From positions 1-33,730 of the forward strand of contig CALADH010000041.1 of NCBI GenBank assembly GCA_937890745.1: 33,730 nucleotides of DNA, in the 5' to 3' direction. A program made the translations under genes and the position numbers. The stretch comes from Scybalocola_A sp900557175 (GTDB taxonomy: Bacteria > Bacillota > Clostridia > Lachnospirales > Lachnospiraceae). Numbering within the stretch: the stretch's first letter is position 1; each line of letters starts with the position of its first letter. This document shows positions 16,312-24,483 of this stretch, in pieces. The notes below the pieces were generated by a model. That model searched no databases. It had not been told where the DNA came from and saw only the letters and a program-made list of their open reading frames with translations.

Positions 16312-18954
16312 ATGGGAAAGCAGTATGGATTAAATGAATTAAGAAGAATGTTTCTTGAATTTTTTGAGAGCAAGGGACATCTTGCAATGAAAAGTTTTTC
16401 ATTAATTCCGCACAATGATAACAGCTTATTATTAATTAACTCCGGTATGGCGCCGTTAAAGCCTTATTTTACAAAGCAGGAGATTCCGCCGAGAAACCGT
16501 GTGACGACATGTCAGAAGTGTATCCGTACAGGTGATATTGAAAATATCGGTAAAACAGACAGACACGGTACATTTTTTGAGATGCTCGGAAACTTCTCCT
16601 TCGGCGATTACTTTAAGCGCGAAGCCATTGCATGGAGCTGGGAGTTTTTGACAGAAGTCATCGGTCTTGAGGCAGACAGACTTTATCCGTCTGTTTATGA
16701 GGAGGATGACGAAGCTTTTGAAATCTGGAACAAGGAAATGGGTATTCCGGCAGAGCGTATTTTTAAATTCGGCAAGGAAGATAATTTTTGGGAGCATGGC
16801 GCAGGTCCTTGCGGTCCGTGTTCTGAAATTTATTATGACCGCGGCGAAAAGTACGGCTGCGGCAAGCCGGGCTGCACAGTCGGCTGTGAGTGCGACCGTT
16901 ACATGGAAATCTGGAACAATGTATTTACACAGTTTGAAAATGACGGCCATGGCCATTATGAGACACTGGCAAGCAAAAATATTGATACAGGTATGGGGCT
17001 TGAGCGTCTCGCTTCGGTTGTTCAGGATGTAGATTCGATTTTTGATGTCGATACAATTAAGGCACTGAGAGAAGAAGTATGTCATCTTGCAGGCGTATCT
17101 TACAGAGAAAACCATCAGACAGATATTTCTATCCGTATTATTACAGACCACATCCGTTCTGTGACATTTATGGTATCTGACGGTATTTTGCCGTCTAACG
17201 AGGGCAGAGGCTATGTACTCCGCCGTCTGCTGCGCCGCGCTGCACGTCACGGCCGCTTACTTGGCATTAAAGGCAAATTCCTTTCAGATTTGAGCCGCAC
17301 AGTGATTGAGACATCAAAGGACGGTTATCCAGAGCTTGAGGAGCATAAGGATTATATTTTCAAAGTGATCACTCAGGAGGAGGATAAGTTCGATAAGACA
17401 ATTGACCAGGGACTTTCTATTCTTTCAGAGATGAAGGAGGCGCTGAAGGCATCCGGCAGCAAGCAGCTTTCCGGTGAGGATGCTTTTAAGCTTTATGATA
17501 CTTATGGTTTTCCGATGGATTTGACAGAAGAAATCTTAGAAGATGACGGTATCGAGATTGACAAGGATGGCTTTACGGCAGCAATGAATGCACAGCGTGA
17601 GAAGGCGAGAGCTGCAAGAAAGACAACAAACTATATGGGCGCAGATGTGACAGTTTATCAGTCTATCGATCCTGCCCTGACAAGTACATTTGTCGGTTAT
17701 GAAAATGATAATTATACATCAAAGATTACAGTGATGACAACAGAGGATGAGATTGTCCCGGCATTAAGTGACGGTCAGAACGGCACAATTTTTGTTGAGG
17801 CGACACCGTTTTATGCGACAAGCGGCGGTCAGGCTTCTGACAGAGGTTTTATTTACGGCAATGACAGTATCTTTGAAGTAAAAGATGTCATCAAGCTTCA
17901 GGGCGGCAAGATCGGTCATGTAGGTACGGTCATTAAAGGTGTATTTAAAAATGATGAATCTGTCGAGTTAAAGATTGATACAGACAGAAGACGTGCAAGT
18001 GCGAAAAACCATAGTGCGACACATCTTCTTCAGAAGGCCTTAAAGGAAGTTTTGGGAAGTCATGTCCAGCAGGCCGGTTCTCTCGTAGACGAGAGCAGAC
18101 TTCGTTTTGACTTTACGCATTTTGCAGCAATGACAAAGGAAGAAATTGAAAAGGTTGAAGCAATTGTCAATGCCAAAATTGAAGAAAATCTTCCGGTGCT
18201 TACAAAGGTCATGCCGATTGAGGAAGCTAAAAAGACAGGTGCGATGGCACTTTTCGGTGAAAAATACGGCGATGATGTCCGCGTTGTTTCAATGGGTGAT
18301 TTTTCCAAGGAGCTTTGCGGTGGTACACATGTATCAAATACAGGTAAAATCAGTGTGTTTAAAATTGTTTCAGAAGCCGGCGTGGCAGCGGGTGTCCGCC
18401 GTATTGAGGCATTGACATCAAAGGGCGTTTTTGATTTCTATAATCATATGGAAGCCGAGCTTAATGAGGCTGCAAAGACGGCAAAAACAGAGCCTGCACA
18501 GCTTGTTAAGAAAATTGAGACACTTCTTGAAGAAATGAAAGAATTACAGTCAGAAAATGAAAAGCTTAAAAATAAAATGGCCAAAGAGGCTATGGGCGAT
18601 GTTATGTCCAACGTTGTCGATGTGAAGGGTGTTAAGCTTCTTGCGACAAAGATGCAGGGCGTTGATATGACAAATCTTATGAATCTCGGCGACCAGTTAA
18701 AAACAAAGCTTGGCGACGGTGTTATTGTGCTTGCATCTGAAAATGACGGAAAGGTAAGTCTTCTTGCAATGGCAACCGACGAGGCAATGAAAGCAGGCGC
18801 ACATGCAGGCAATCTTATTAAGGGTATTGCAAAGCTTGTGGGCGGCGGCGGCGGCGGACGCCCGAATATGGCTCAGGCCGGCGGTAAAAATCCGGCAGGC
18901 ATTGATGCAGCCTTAGAGGAAGCTAAGAAAGTGCTTGAAGGCCAGCTTGGTTAA
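16312..18954 (+). CDS. alaS: Alanyl-tRNA synthetase
   Basis: Charges tRNA-Ala and edits mischarged Ser and Gly. The 880-residue protein has the N-terminal class II catalytic domain (LRRMFLEFFESKGH; GDIENIGKTDRHGTFFEMLGNFSFGDYF), the tRNA-binding domain, the editing domain with zinc ligands H567 and H571 (HSATHLL) and C669 and H673 (CGGTH), and the C-terminal C-Ala domain with coiled coil and a GGGGGGRPNMAQAGG segment. A GGAGG site precedes the ATG. No T-box is seen in the short leader, although many Firmicute alaS genes have one. It ends 20 bases before the CapA-like gene. Confidence 0.98.
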   Translation: MGKQYGLNELRRMFLEFFESKGHLAMKSFSLIPHNDNSLLLINSGMAPLKPYFTKQEIPPRNRVTTCQKCIRTGDIENIGKTDRHGTFFEMLGNFSFGDYFKREAIAWSWEFLTEVIGLEADRLYPSVYEEDDEAFEIWNKEMGIPAERIFKFGKEDNFWEHGAGPCGPCSEIYYDRGEKYGCGKPGCTVGCECDRYMEIWNNVFTQFENDGHGHYETLASKNIDTGMGLERLASVVQDVDSIFDVDTIKALREEVCHLAGVSYRENHQTDISIRIITDHIRSVTFMVSDGILPSNEGRGYVLRRLLRRAARHGRLLGIKGKFLSDLSRTVIETSKDGYPELEEHKDYIFKVITQEEDKFDKTIDQGLSILSEMKEALKASGSKQLSGEDAFKLYDTYGFPMDLTEEILEDDGIEIDKDGFTAAMNAQREKARAARKTTNYMGADVTVYQSIDPALTSTFVGYENDNYTSKITVMTTEDEIVPALSDGQNGTIFVEATPFYATSGGQASDRGFIYGNDSIFEVKDVIKLQGGKIGHVGTVIKGVFKNDESVELKIDTDRRRASAKNHSATHLLQKALKEVLGSHVQQAGSLVDESRLRFDFTHFAAMTKEEIEKVEAIVNAKIEENLPVLTKVMPIEEAKKTGAMALFGEKYGDDVRVVSMGDFSKELCGGTHVSNTGKISVFKIVSEAGVAAGVRRIEALTSKGVFDFYNHMEAELNEAAKTAKTEPAQLVKKIETLLEEMKELQSENEKLKNKMAKEAMGDVMSNVVDVKGVKLLATKMQGVDMTNLMNLGDQLKTKLGDGVIVLASENDGKVSLLAMATDEAMKAGAHAGNLIKGIAKLVGGGGGGRPNMAQAGGKNPAGIDAALEEAKKVLEGQLG

Positions 18955-18974
18955 TAACCGGAGAGGAAATTTTC

Positions 18975-20297
18975 ATGAAGGTGACAAAAAAGGCAGCAGC
19001 GCTTTTGCTGTCAGTGCTTATGTTTGCCGCAGTTTTTATCGCCTGTGTTCACTATGCGGGCAATGCCAGAGATTATTACGTGGATCATCCGGGCATTGCC
19101 GGCGGCCGGCTTGATTTTAAGGTAACATCTGTCGAAAAGCTGATTTCATCCTATGTGAATACGGCGCTTGAGCGCGAGATCACAGTCAGCGGTGCCGGGG
19201 ATTTAATGTTTTTTGAATGGCAGCTTAACAGAGCCTATGATAAGACTTCAGAAACCTTTAATTTTTCAGACAGCTTTTCGTATATTTCAAAATATCTTGA
19301 GCCGTCGGATTTAGTCATTGGCAGTCTTGAGACGACCTTTGCAGGCAAAGATAAGGGTAAGTATACTGATTTTTACGGCTACGGCGCCAATGTCAGTGAT
19401 ATGAACTTTAATACGCCGGATTCAGCGGCAGAGGCGATTGCATCGGCTGGTTTTGACATTGTGTCCACAGCCAATGAGCATGCCTTAGACAGCGGCACCG
19501 AAGGGCTCATACGGACATATGATACAGCGGTGAATGCAGGACTTTGTGTTGTCGGCACAAAGAAAGCAGCGTCGGATAAAGGCTATACAATCGTCAGAGA
19601 AAATGGTCTTGATATCGGTGTGGCAGCCTATACGGCAAAAATGCCTGCGGTCGATGAGAGCAACGCGGCGCTTGTCCAAACGATTGATGATTATTCGGAG
19701 GAAAAGATCGCGGCGATGTGCAGCGATATAAAGGCAATGAAAGACGAAGGCGCCGAGGCTGTTGTTGTAATGCTGCATTTTGGAGAAAATTATGCCGAGA
19801 CACCGGATGATAATCAGAAGTCAGCTGCACGAAAGCTTATAGAAGCCGGTGCCGATGTTGTTTTTGGCAGTCATCCGCATACGCTCCAGCCGGTGGAAGT
19901 TTATCCGGTGAGCGCAGATGACGGCACACAAAGAAATGGCGTGATTATTTACTCGATGGGTAATTTTTTGTCATCCCAGCAATATAAGGGCGGTACCGGC
20001 AACAGAGATATCGGCGCGCTGTTTGATATTGTTTTTGTGAAGCAGGGTAAGAAGGCGCGGATTAAGGAGATTCATGTGACGCCGGTTTATTCAAACTGGA
20101 CGGACGAGGCGATTTCAGTCATTCCTGTCTGTGAGGCGAAAGAGGCGCCGGAGCACTTTGAAGGGCTTTTAGACAGACATGCAGTTTCAAGAATTAATGC
20201 CGCATATGACACTCTGATTCCGTCAATGCTTCAAAATAGTGGCCTTAATTACACATATTCTGATTATAAATATAAAATTTCGCTTGAAAATAGTTGA
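18975..20297 (+). CDS. CapA-family secreted or anchored metallophosphoesterase-like protein
   Basis: A 440-residue protein of the PGA_cap (CapA/PgsA) family, with a calcineurin-like metallophosphoesterase fold. A signal peptide or signal anchor covers about residues 6-28, so the domain should be outside the membrane. Metal-site blocks are in order: SGAGDLMFFEW, IGSLETTF, STANEHALDSG, VVMLHFGENY and VFGSHPHTLQPVEVY. Family members are linked to poly-gamma-glutamate capsule synthesis, but no capB, capC or capD genes are nearby, so that role is not supported here. Its stop codon lies inside the -35 box of the rpsU promoter. Confidence 0.88.
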   Translation: MKVTKKAAALLLSVLMFAAVFIACVHYAGNARDYYVDHPGIAGGRLDFKVTSVEKLISSYVNTALEREITVSGAGDLMFFEWQLNRAYDKTSETFNFSDSFSYISKYLEPSDLVIGSLETTFAGKDKGKYTDFYGYGANVSDMNFNTPDSAAEAIASAGFDIVSTANEHALDSGTEGLIRTYDTAVNAGLCVVGTKKAASDKGYTIVRENGLDIGVAAYTAKMPAVDESNAALVQTIDDYSEEKIAAMCSDIKAMKDEGAEAVVVMLHFGENYAETPDDNQKSAARKLIEAGADVVFGSHPHTLQPVEVYPVSADDGTQRNGVIIYSMGNFLSSQQYKGGTGNRDIGALFDIVFVKQGKKARIKEIHVTPVYSNWTDEAISVIPVCEAKEAPEHFEGLLDRHAVSRINAAYDTLIPSMLQNSGLNYTYSDYKYKISLENS

Positions 20298-20321
20298 CGA
20301 ATAAAAAAAATATGCTATAAT
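20294..20321 (+). promoter_or_regulatory. Promoter of rpsU
   Basis: TTGACG (20294-20299) and TATAAT (20316-20321) are 16 bases apart, with TGC directly before the -10 (extended -10). The -35 hexamer contains the TGA stop of the preceding gene. The leader to rpsU is about 70 bases. Confidence 0.8.
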
Positions 20322-20399
20322 TCTAATAGTGCTATGAAAATATACCCAGACAGTTGTATAGGCACAATACGCAACTGGAGGGAGGTTAGGTGTGAGATA

Positions 20400-20576
20400 A
20401 TGTCTAGTGTAATTGTTAAAGAAAACGAAACTTTAGATAGTGCTTTACGCAGATTTAAAAGAAACTGCGCGAAAGCCGGAATCCAGCAGGAAATCCGTAA
20501 AAGAGAGCATTACGAAAAACCAAGCGTAAGACGTAAAAAGAAATCTGAAGCAGCTAGAAAGCGCAAGTATAAATAA
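20400..20576 (+). CDS. rpsU: Ribosomal protein bS21
   Basis: A small-subunit ribosomal protein of 58 residues, highly basic, with the family signature SVIVKENETLDSALRRFKRNC at the start and HYEKPSVRRKKKSEAARKRK at the end. The start is set at 20400 by homology. The nearest strong purine site (GGAGGGAGG, ending 20385) is 14 bases away, longer than usual, with a weaker TTAGG nine bases from the start. An upstream in-frame ATG at 20334 would add 22 residues not known in bS21. It has its own promoter and terminator. Confidence 0.97.
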   Translation: MSSVIVKENETLDSALRRFKRNCAKAGIQQEIRKREHYEKPSVRRKKKSEAARKRKYK

Positions 20577-20603
20577 TTGCCTGCTGCAATAAGTGAGTAA
20601 ACC

Positions 20604-20651
20604 AAAAGACATATTTTTACTGTAAACCGGTAAGAATATGTCTTTTTTTTT
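20604..20651 (+). terminator. Intrinsic terminator after rpsU
   Basis: AAAAGACATATT (20604-20615) pairs with AATATGTCTTTT (20635-20646), and TTAC/GTAA extend the stem inward. The 3' side runs into nine T (20643-20651). This separates rpsU from yqfC, though some read-through may supply the sporulation genes. Confidence 0.9.
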
Positions 20652-20696
20652 GCGTGTGCACATATGTTATAAACAAAGCTTTGCGGACGGTGTGTG

Positions 20697-21014
20697 ATGG
20701 AAAGACATAAGAAGTTTCGGCGTGAAAAAGAAAAAGGATTCAGTCAATGCAAACGGCGCCCGGCACCGGCGCACACCTGTGAGGAGGCACAGATGCAAAA
20801 GTCAGAAGCCTCACTTCCGATGATTACAATGCGGGCAGGCTTGTGGGTGCATGTGGAAAATTATGGTACAATGACGCTTTATGAAAATGAGCATATACGT
20901 CTTGCGGGAAAACAGTGGCGGATGAGCATTGAGGGGCAGCGGCTAAAAATCGTTTATTTTACAGAGGACGATATACTTGTGTCCGGTCATATAGGTCAGA
21001 TCCGGTTTTTATAA
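20697..21014 (+). CDS. yqfC: YqfC/YabP-family sporulation protein
   Basis: A YabP/YqfC-domain protein of 105 residues, conserved in spore formers next to yqfD. The domain occupies the last 70 residues (LPMITMRAGLWVHVENY, then a series of short strands ending SGHIGQIRFL). The start is uncertain. The ATG at 20697 (or GTG at 20694) gives a basic N-terminal extension similar in style to the B. subtilis protein but has no clear ribosome binding site. An internal ATG at 20793 has a perfect AGGAGG five bases upstream and would give a 74-residue protein starting just before the domain. It lies 33 bases before yqfD. Confidence 0.8.
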   Translation: MERHKKFRREKEKGFSQCKRRPAPAHTCEEAQMQKSEASLPMITMRAGLWVHVENYGTMTLYENEHIRLAGKQWRMSIEGQRLKIVYFTEDDILVSGHIGQIRFL

Positions 21015-21047
21015 TATCGGAAATATGATGTTTGGAGGTGAGCGCTT

Positions 21048-22220
21048 ATGTACAGATTATGGCAGAAAATTGCAGGATACAGCCGATGCCGCATTTTGGG
21101 AGCCGATGCGGGAAGACTTCTGATGCTTTGTAAGCGCCGCCGGCTCTATTTGTGGGATATATGCCCATGTGACGGCGGATTGGAAGCTTTTGTACTGACG
21201 CCGTATATCCGGGATTTGTCAGAAACTGCGCTTGTGTGTGGTGCTTGTGTGACAGTTCTGGACGCTTATGGGCTCCCGGTCATTTTAAAAAAAGCGGCCG
21301 TCCACAAATTCTTCTTTTTTGGACTTTTATCGGCAGTGCTCATTATTTTTGCCCTGTCACGTTACATATGGGCTGTGGAAGTCTGCGGCAATTCTTTTTA
21401 CACCGATGAAATGCTCTCTGCATATCTTGCAGAAATCGGTGCCGGTGCGGGAAGCTTAAAGAGGCATATTGTGCCCTCCGAGGTGGAAGAAAATATAAGA
21501 CTTAAATATCCGCGTATTTCATGGGTGTCGGCAAGAATTACGGGTACAAAGCTGATGCTTGATATTGAGGAGGGACAGCCGGATATGAAGATGCCAGATG
21601 CAGACACGGGTGATTTATGCGCGCCTTATTCGGGAACCGTTGTTTCTATGATCACAAGGGCAGGGACGCCGCTTGTAAAAAAGGGGGATATTGTAAAAAA
21701 AGGTGATGTGCTCGTTGCGGCTGGGATGGATATTTGCGGTGATGATGGGACAGTCGTAAAGACAGTGCCTGCGGCGGCGGACGCGGATATCGTACTTCGG
21801 GTAAGGTTTGCTGTTGACAGGCGCTATGACAGACATTATATAAAAAAAAATGACGCCGGCGAAGCAAAAAAGAGTTATGCCATTCATCTGTTCGGGCATA
21901 CGTTTACTGTGCCTGATATGTCCCGCAGTGCGATGTCAGATTATGATGAAACAGTGGAATATAAGGTATTCCGTCTGACAGAGGATTTTTATCTGCCTTT
22001 TGCCGTGACGGTGACAAGCCGTAAGCCATATACACAGACGCCGGCTTTGTATACGGCGGAAGAAATCAGAACAATAGCGTCGCGGGACTTTGAAAGAAAG
22101 CTTGAGACAATGAGAAATGACGGCGCAAAACTGATTGAAAATCATACGGATTTTGAAGTGACAAAAGACGACTTGTTACTGACTGGTTATGTCATTATGG
22201 AAATGCCGTGCGGGACTTAA
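21048..22220 (+). CDS. yqfD: Sporulation protein YqfD
   Basis: A 390-residue YqfD-family membrane protein linked to sporulation. A soluble N-terminal part of about 85 residues with a YLWDICPCDGG turn is followed by one transmembrane helix (about 86-106) and a large extracytoplasmic or intermembrane part. The conserved EVCGNSFYTDEML and YPRISWVSARITGTKLMLDIEEG blocks, resembling the POTRA-like part of the family, come directly after the helix. YSGTVVSMITRAGTPLVKKGDIVKKGDVLVAAG looks like a biotinyl/lipoyl-type hammerhead strand repeat seen in YqfD. AGGTGAGCG precedes the ATG. In related genomes the next gene is usually phoH; here fruK and a structured element intervene. Confidence 0.92.
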   Translation: MYRLWQKIAGYSRCRILGADAGRLLMLCKRRRLYLWDICPCDGGLEAFVLTPYIRDLSETALVCGACVTVLDAYGLPVILKKAAVHKFFFFGLLSAVLIIFALSRYIWAVEVCGNSFYTDEMLSAYLAEIGAGAGSLKRHIVPSEVEENIRLKYPRISWVSARITGTKLMLDIEEGQPDMKMPDADTGDLCAPYSGTVVSMITRAGTPLVKKGDIVKKGDVLVAAGMDICGDDGTVVKTVPAAADADIVLRVRFAVDRRYDRHYIKKNDAGEAKKSYAIHLFGHTFTVPDMSRSAMSDYDETVEYKVFRLTEDFYLPFAVTVTSRKPYTQTPALYTAEEIRTIASRDFERKLETMRNDGAKLIENHTDFEVTKDDLLLTGYVIMEMPCGT

Positions 22221-22258
22221 ATTTATGTATAAGCCGATGGAAAATAAAGCGAAATGAT

Positions 22259-22391
22259 GGTATAATGATTGCACAGAGTGCAATCAGCCCGGTTTTACCG
22301 GGCACTCCGCCTTGCGGAGTTTATACCGGCAATCCACGGCTTGCAAAGCAAATGCCCTTCGGGCGCTTTCTTTACTGCGCGCGTGGTATAA
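22259..22391. repeat. Compact multi-hairpin element between yqfD and fruK
   Basis: Three perfect triloop hairpins stand almost end to end: 22267-22274 with 22278-22285 (8 bp), 22287-22293 with 22297-22303 (7 bp) and 22304-22310 with 22314-22320 (7 bp). TTATACC (22321-22327) can pair either with GGTATAA at 22259-22265, closing a four-way junction, or with the identical GGTATAA at 22385-22391, closing a larger hairpin that contains GCCC-TTC-GGGC and AAAGC/GCTTT stems. The flanking 9-bp copies TGGTATAAT (22258-22266 and 22384-22392) are direct repeats. The left copy can also serve as a -10 box with TGGAAA at 22238. It is not a tRNA and has no U-run. It may be a small mobile repeat, a structured RNA or both. 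Confidence 0.65.
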
Positions 22392-22427
22392 TAGATTTGT
22401 ATAATGAATATGACAGGAGAAATAATT

Positions 22428-23363
22428 ATGGTTTATACAGTGACTTTTAATCCGTCGTTAGATTACATTGTTTCAGTCGGCAATTTTGAACCGGGTATGA
22501 CAAACAGAACGACAGCAGAGCAGATCTTTGCCGGGGGCAAGGGCATTAATGTTTCTGTTGTATTAAATAATCTCGGTATAAAAAGTACGGCGCTCGGCTT
22601 TACTGCCGGTTTTACCGGGGAAGAAATTGAAAAAAAAGTAAAAAAGATTGGTTTAGACAGTGATTTTATCCGTGTAAAGCACGGTTTTTCAAGAATTAAT
22701 GTAAAATTAAAGGATTATGACGGCACTGAAATTAACGGCCGGGGACCGGACATCAGTGCAGAGGAAACGGCGGCGCTTTTAGAGAAGCTTGATGTTTTAA
22801 CTGCCGGGGATGTGCTTGTACTTGCGGGAAGTATTCCTGACAGTCTTCCAAATGATATGTACAGTATAATTTTAGAAAGACTTCAGGACAGAGGTGTTTT
22901 ATTTGTTGTAGATGCAACAAAGGATTTACTTTTAAATGCTCTTAAATATCATCCGTTTCTTATAAAGCCGAATCATCATGAGCTTGGGGAGATTTTTGGC
23001 ATCAGGCTTCAGACAAAGGAAGCTGTCGTGCCTTATGCAAAAAAGCTTTTGAAAGCAGGTGCAAAAAATGTGCTCGTTTCGATGGCGGGTGACGGGGCAG
23101 TGTTCCTTTCGGAAAAAGGTGATATCTGTATGCTTGAAGCGCCAGAGGGAAAGGTGATGAATGCTGTCGGGGCAGGAGATTCTATGGTGGCCGGTTTCGT
23201 TGCAGGATGGCTTGAGAAAAAGGATACGGCACACGCCTTTAAAATGAGTGTGGCTGCGGGAAGCGCAAGCGCATTTTCGGAGTTTTTGGCGACAAGGCAG
23301 GAAATAGAAACTCTTTACAGCCGCCTTTACGAAAATAAATATATCTGTTATAATGAGCGTTGA
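22428..23363 (+). CDS. fruK: PfkB-family 1-phosphofructokinase
   Basis: A 311-residue ribokinase/PfkB-family sugar-phosphate kinase, best fitting 1-phosphofructokinase (fructose 1-phosphate to fructose 1,6-bisphosphate); tagatose-6-phosphate kinase is an alternative. The substrate block TFNPSLDYIV, the FAGGKGINVSVVLNNLG signature and the second signature NAVGAGDSMVAGF, with catalytic D251, are intact. AGGAGA eight bases upstream supports the ATG at 22428 over the ATG at 22404. No fructose PTS gene or FruR regulator is adjacent, which is unusual for fruK. It sits alone between yqfD and phoH with its own terminator, consistent with insertion into that cluster. Confidence 0.85.
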   Translation: MVYTVTFNPSLDYIVSVGNFEPGMTNRTTAEQIFAGGKGINVSVVLNNLGIKSTALGFTAGFTGEEIEKKVKKIGLDSDFIRVKHGFSRINVKLKDYDGTEINGRGPDISAEETAALLEKLDVLTAGDVLVLAGSIPDSLPNDMYSIILERLQDRGVLFVVDATKDLLLNALKYHPFLIKPNHHELGEIFGIRLQTKEAVVPYAKKLLKAGAKNVLVSMAGDGAVFLSEKGDICMLEAPEGKVMNAVGAGDSMVAGFVAGWLEKKDTAHAFKMSVAAGSASAFSEFLATRQEIETLYSRLYENKYICYNER

Positions 23364-23392
23364 CGGATGTAAAATCCGTCAGCGCTATTTTT
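23356..23392 (+). terminator. Intrinsic terminator after fruK
   Basis: AGCGTTGACGGAT (23356-23368) pairs with ATCCGTCAGCGCT (23374-23386), 13 bp with one G-T wobble and a GTAAA loop, followed by ATTTTT. The 5' arm contains the fruK stop codon. Confidence 0.85.
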
Positions 23393-23434
23393 GCCGCATC
23401 AAAAGGCTTTGTCCTGTGTGGTAAAAGGCGCGAT

Positions 23435-23473
23435 ATGAAATTCTATTTTGAAAAGGAGAGCATGTTTTGGTAA
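23435..23473 (+). other. Possible 12-codon upstream reading frame overlapping the phoH start
   Basis: ATG at 23435 opens a 12-residue frame (MKFYFEKESMFW) ending in TAA at 23471-23473, seven bases inside phoH and in a different frame. AAAGG lies about seven bases upstream. It contains the phoH ribosome binding site, so its translation could couple to or interfere with phoH initiation. It may also be chance. Confidence 0.3.
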
Positions 23474-24483
23474 GCCAAAATACAGAGTTTGAATCAGCCG
23501 CACAGATGAGTGCGATTTTCGGGCCTTACGATGCAAATATAAAAGAAATTGAAAAGCTTTTGAAGGTGTCTGTTGTCTGTCGTGATATGGTGCTGACAGT
23601 GACCGGTGAGCAGGCTGCTGTCGATAAAGCGATGGCATCAATTGATACGTTAAAAAAGATGTATGACGGCGGTCAGGATGTGAATACGCTTGTGATCGGT
23701 CAGGCCATTGAGCTTGTGGAGGATGGCAGCGCCGATGATGCAGTGAGTGTCATGAAGGATGTTCTTACGGTGACATTTAAGGGAAAGCCTGTCCGGTGTA
23801 AGACAATCGGACAGAAAAATTATATTAAGGCAATGACGGATAATACGGTGACGATATGCACAGGGCCTGCCGGTACGGGAAAGACGTATCTTGCAATCGC
23901 GATGGCTGTCGAAGCCTTAAAGCGGGAGGATATTTCACGTATTATTCTGACACGCCCGGCAGTGGAAGCCGGTGAGCATCTCGGATTTTTGCCGGGAGAC
24001 TTGCAAAGCAAGGTTGATCCGTATTTAAGACCGCTTTATGATGCACTTTTTGAAATGCTCGGTGAAGAAAAGTTTAACCGCTGTCTTGAACGCGGCATTA
24101 TTGAGGTGGCGCCGCTTGCTTATATGCGCGGACGTACATTAAGCAACAGCATGATTATTCTTGATGAGAGTCAGAATGCCAGCCTTGAACAGCTGTTTAT
24201 GGTACTGACACGTCTTGGTGAGGGCTCTAAAATTATTGTGACAGGTGATGTGACACAGGTAGACTTGCAGGATAAGCATTCGGGGCTTGAAAAATGTGCC
24301 CGTATTCTTAAAGATGTCGATGATATTGCCGTTGTCGGCCTGACAAACCGGGATGTTGTCCGTCATAAGCTTGTCAAGGATATTATTAAGGCTTTTGAAA
24401 AGTATCATGAAAAAGAAGAAAGAACAGCAAAGACAAAACAGACGGCAAGAAGCAGAAGAACTGCAGAAAGGGATAAAAAATGA
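23467..24483 (+). CDS. phoH: PhoH-family ATPase
   Basis: A cytoplasmic P-loop ATPase of the PhoH (PhoL-like) family, widely found beside ybeY and linked to RNA metabolism. It has 338 residues. An N-terminal KH-like part (about 10-65) precedes Walker A GPAGTGKTY (from residue 133), LTRPAVEAGEHLGFLPGDLQSKVDPYLRPLYDAL, PLAYMRGRTL and Walker B MIILDESQN (D233, E234). The start is TTG: AGGAG lies eight bases upstream, while the nearby ATG at 23462 runs into a stop after three codons. The next in-frame ATG at 23506 has no site. The C-terminus is basic (KTKQTARSRRTAERDKK). ATGA overlaps ybeY. Confidence 0.94.
   Translation: MVSQNTEFESAAQMSAIFGPYDANIKEIEKLLKVSVVCRDMVLTVTGEQAAVDKAMASIDTLKKMYDGGQDVNTLVIGQAIELVEDGSADDAVSVMKDVLTVTFKGKPVRCKTIGQKNYIKAMTDNTVTICTGPAGTGKTYLAIAMAVEALKREDISRIILTRPAVEAGEHLGFLPGDLQSKVDPYLRPLYDALFEMLGEEKFNRCLERGIIEVAPLAYMRGRTLSNSMIILDESQNASLEQLFMVLTRLGEGSKIIVTGDVTQVDLQDKHSGLEKCARILKDVDDIAVVGLTNRDVVRHKLVKDIIKAFEKYHEKEERTAKTKQTARSRRTAERDKK

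Noticed and set aside
16456..17250. 264-residue minus-strand open frame inside alaS
   Set aside because: It is antisense to a fully conserved alaS, has no recognisable domain or ribosome binding site, and is a codon-usage shadow.
18975..20297. Poly-gamma-glutamate capsule operon based on the CapA-like gene
   Set aside because: No capB, capC or capD-like genes are present; CapA-family proteins occur widely without capsule synthesis.
22259..22327. tRNA gene suggested by the cloverleaf-like folding
   Set aside because: All arms have three-base loops, there is no T-loop GTTCRA sequence, no anticodon loop and no CCA-type end, so it is not a tRNA.
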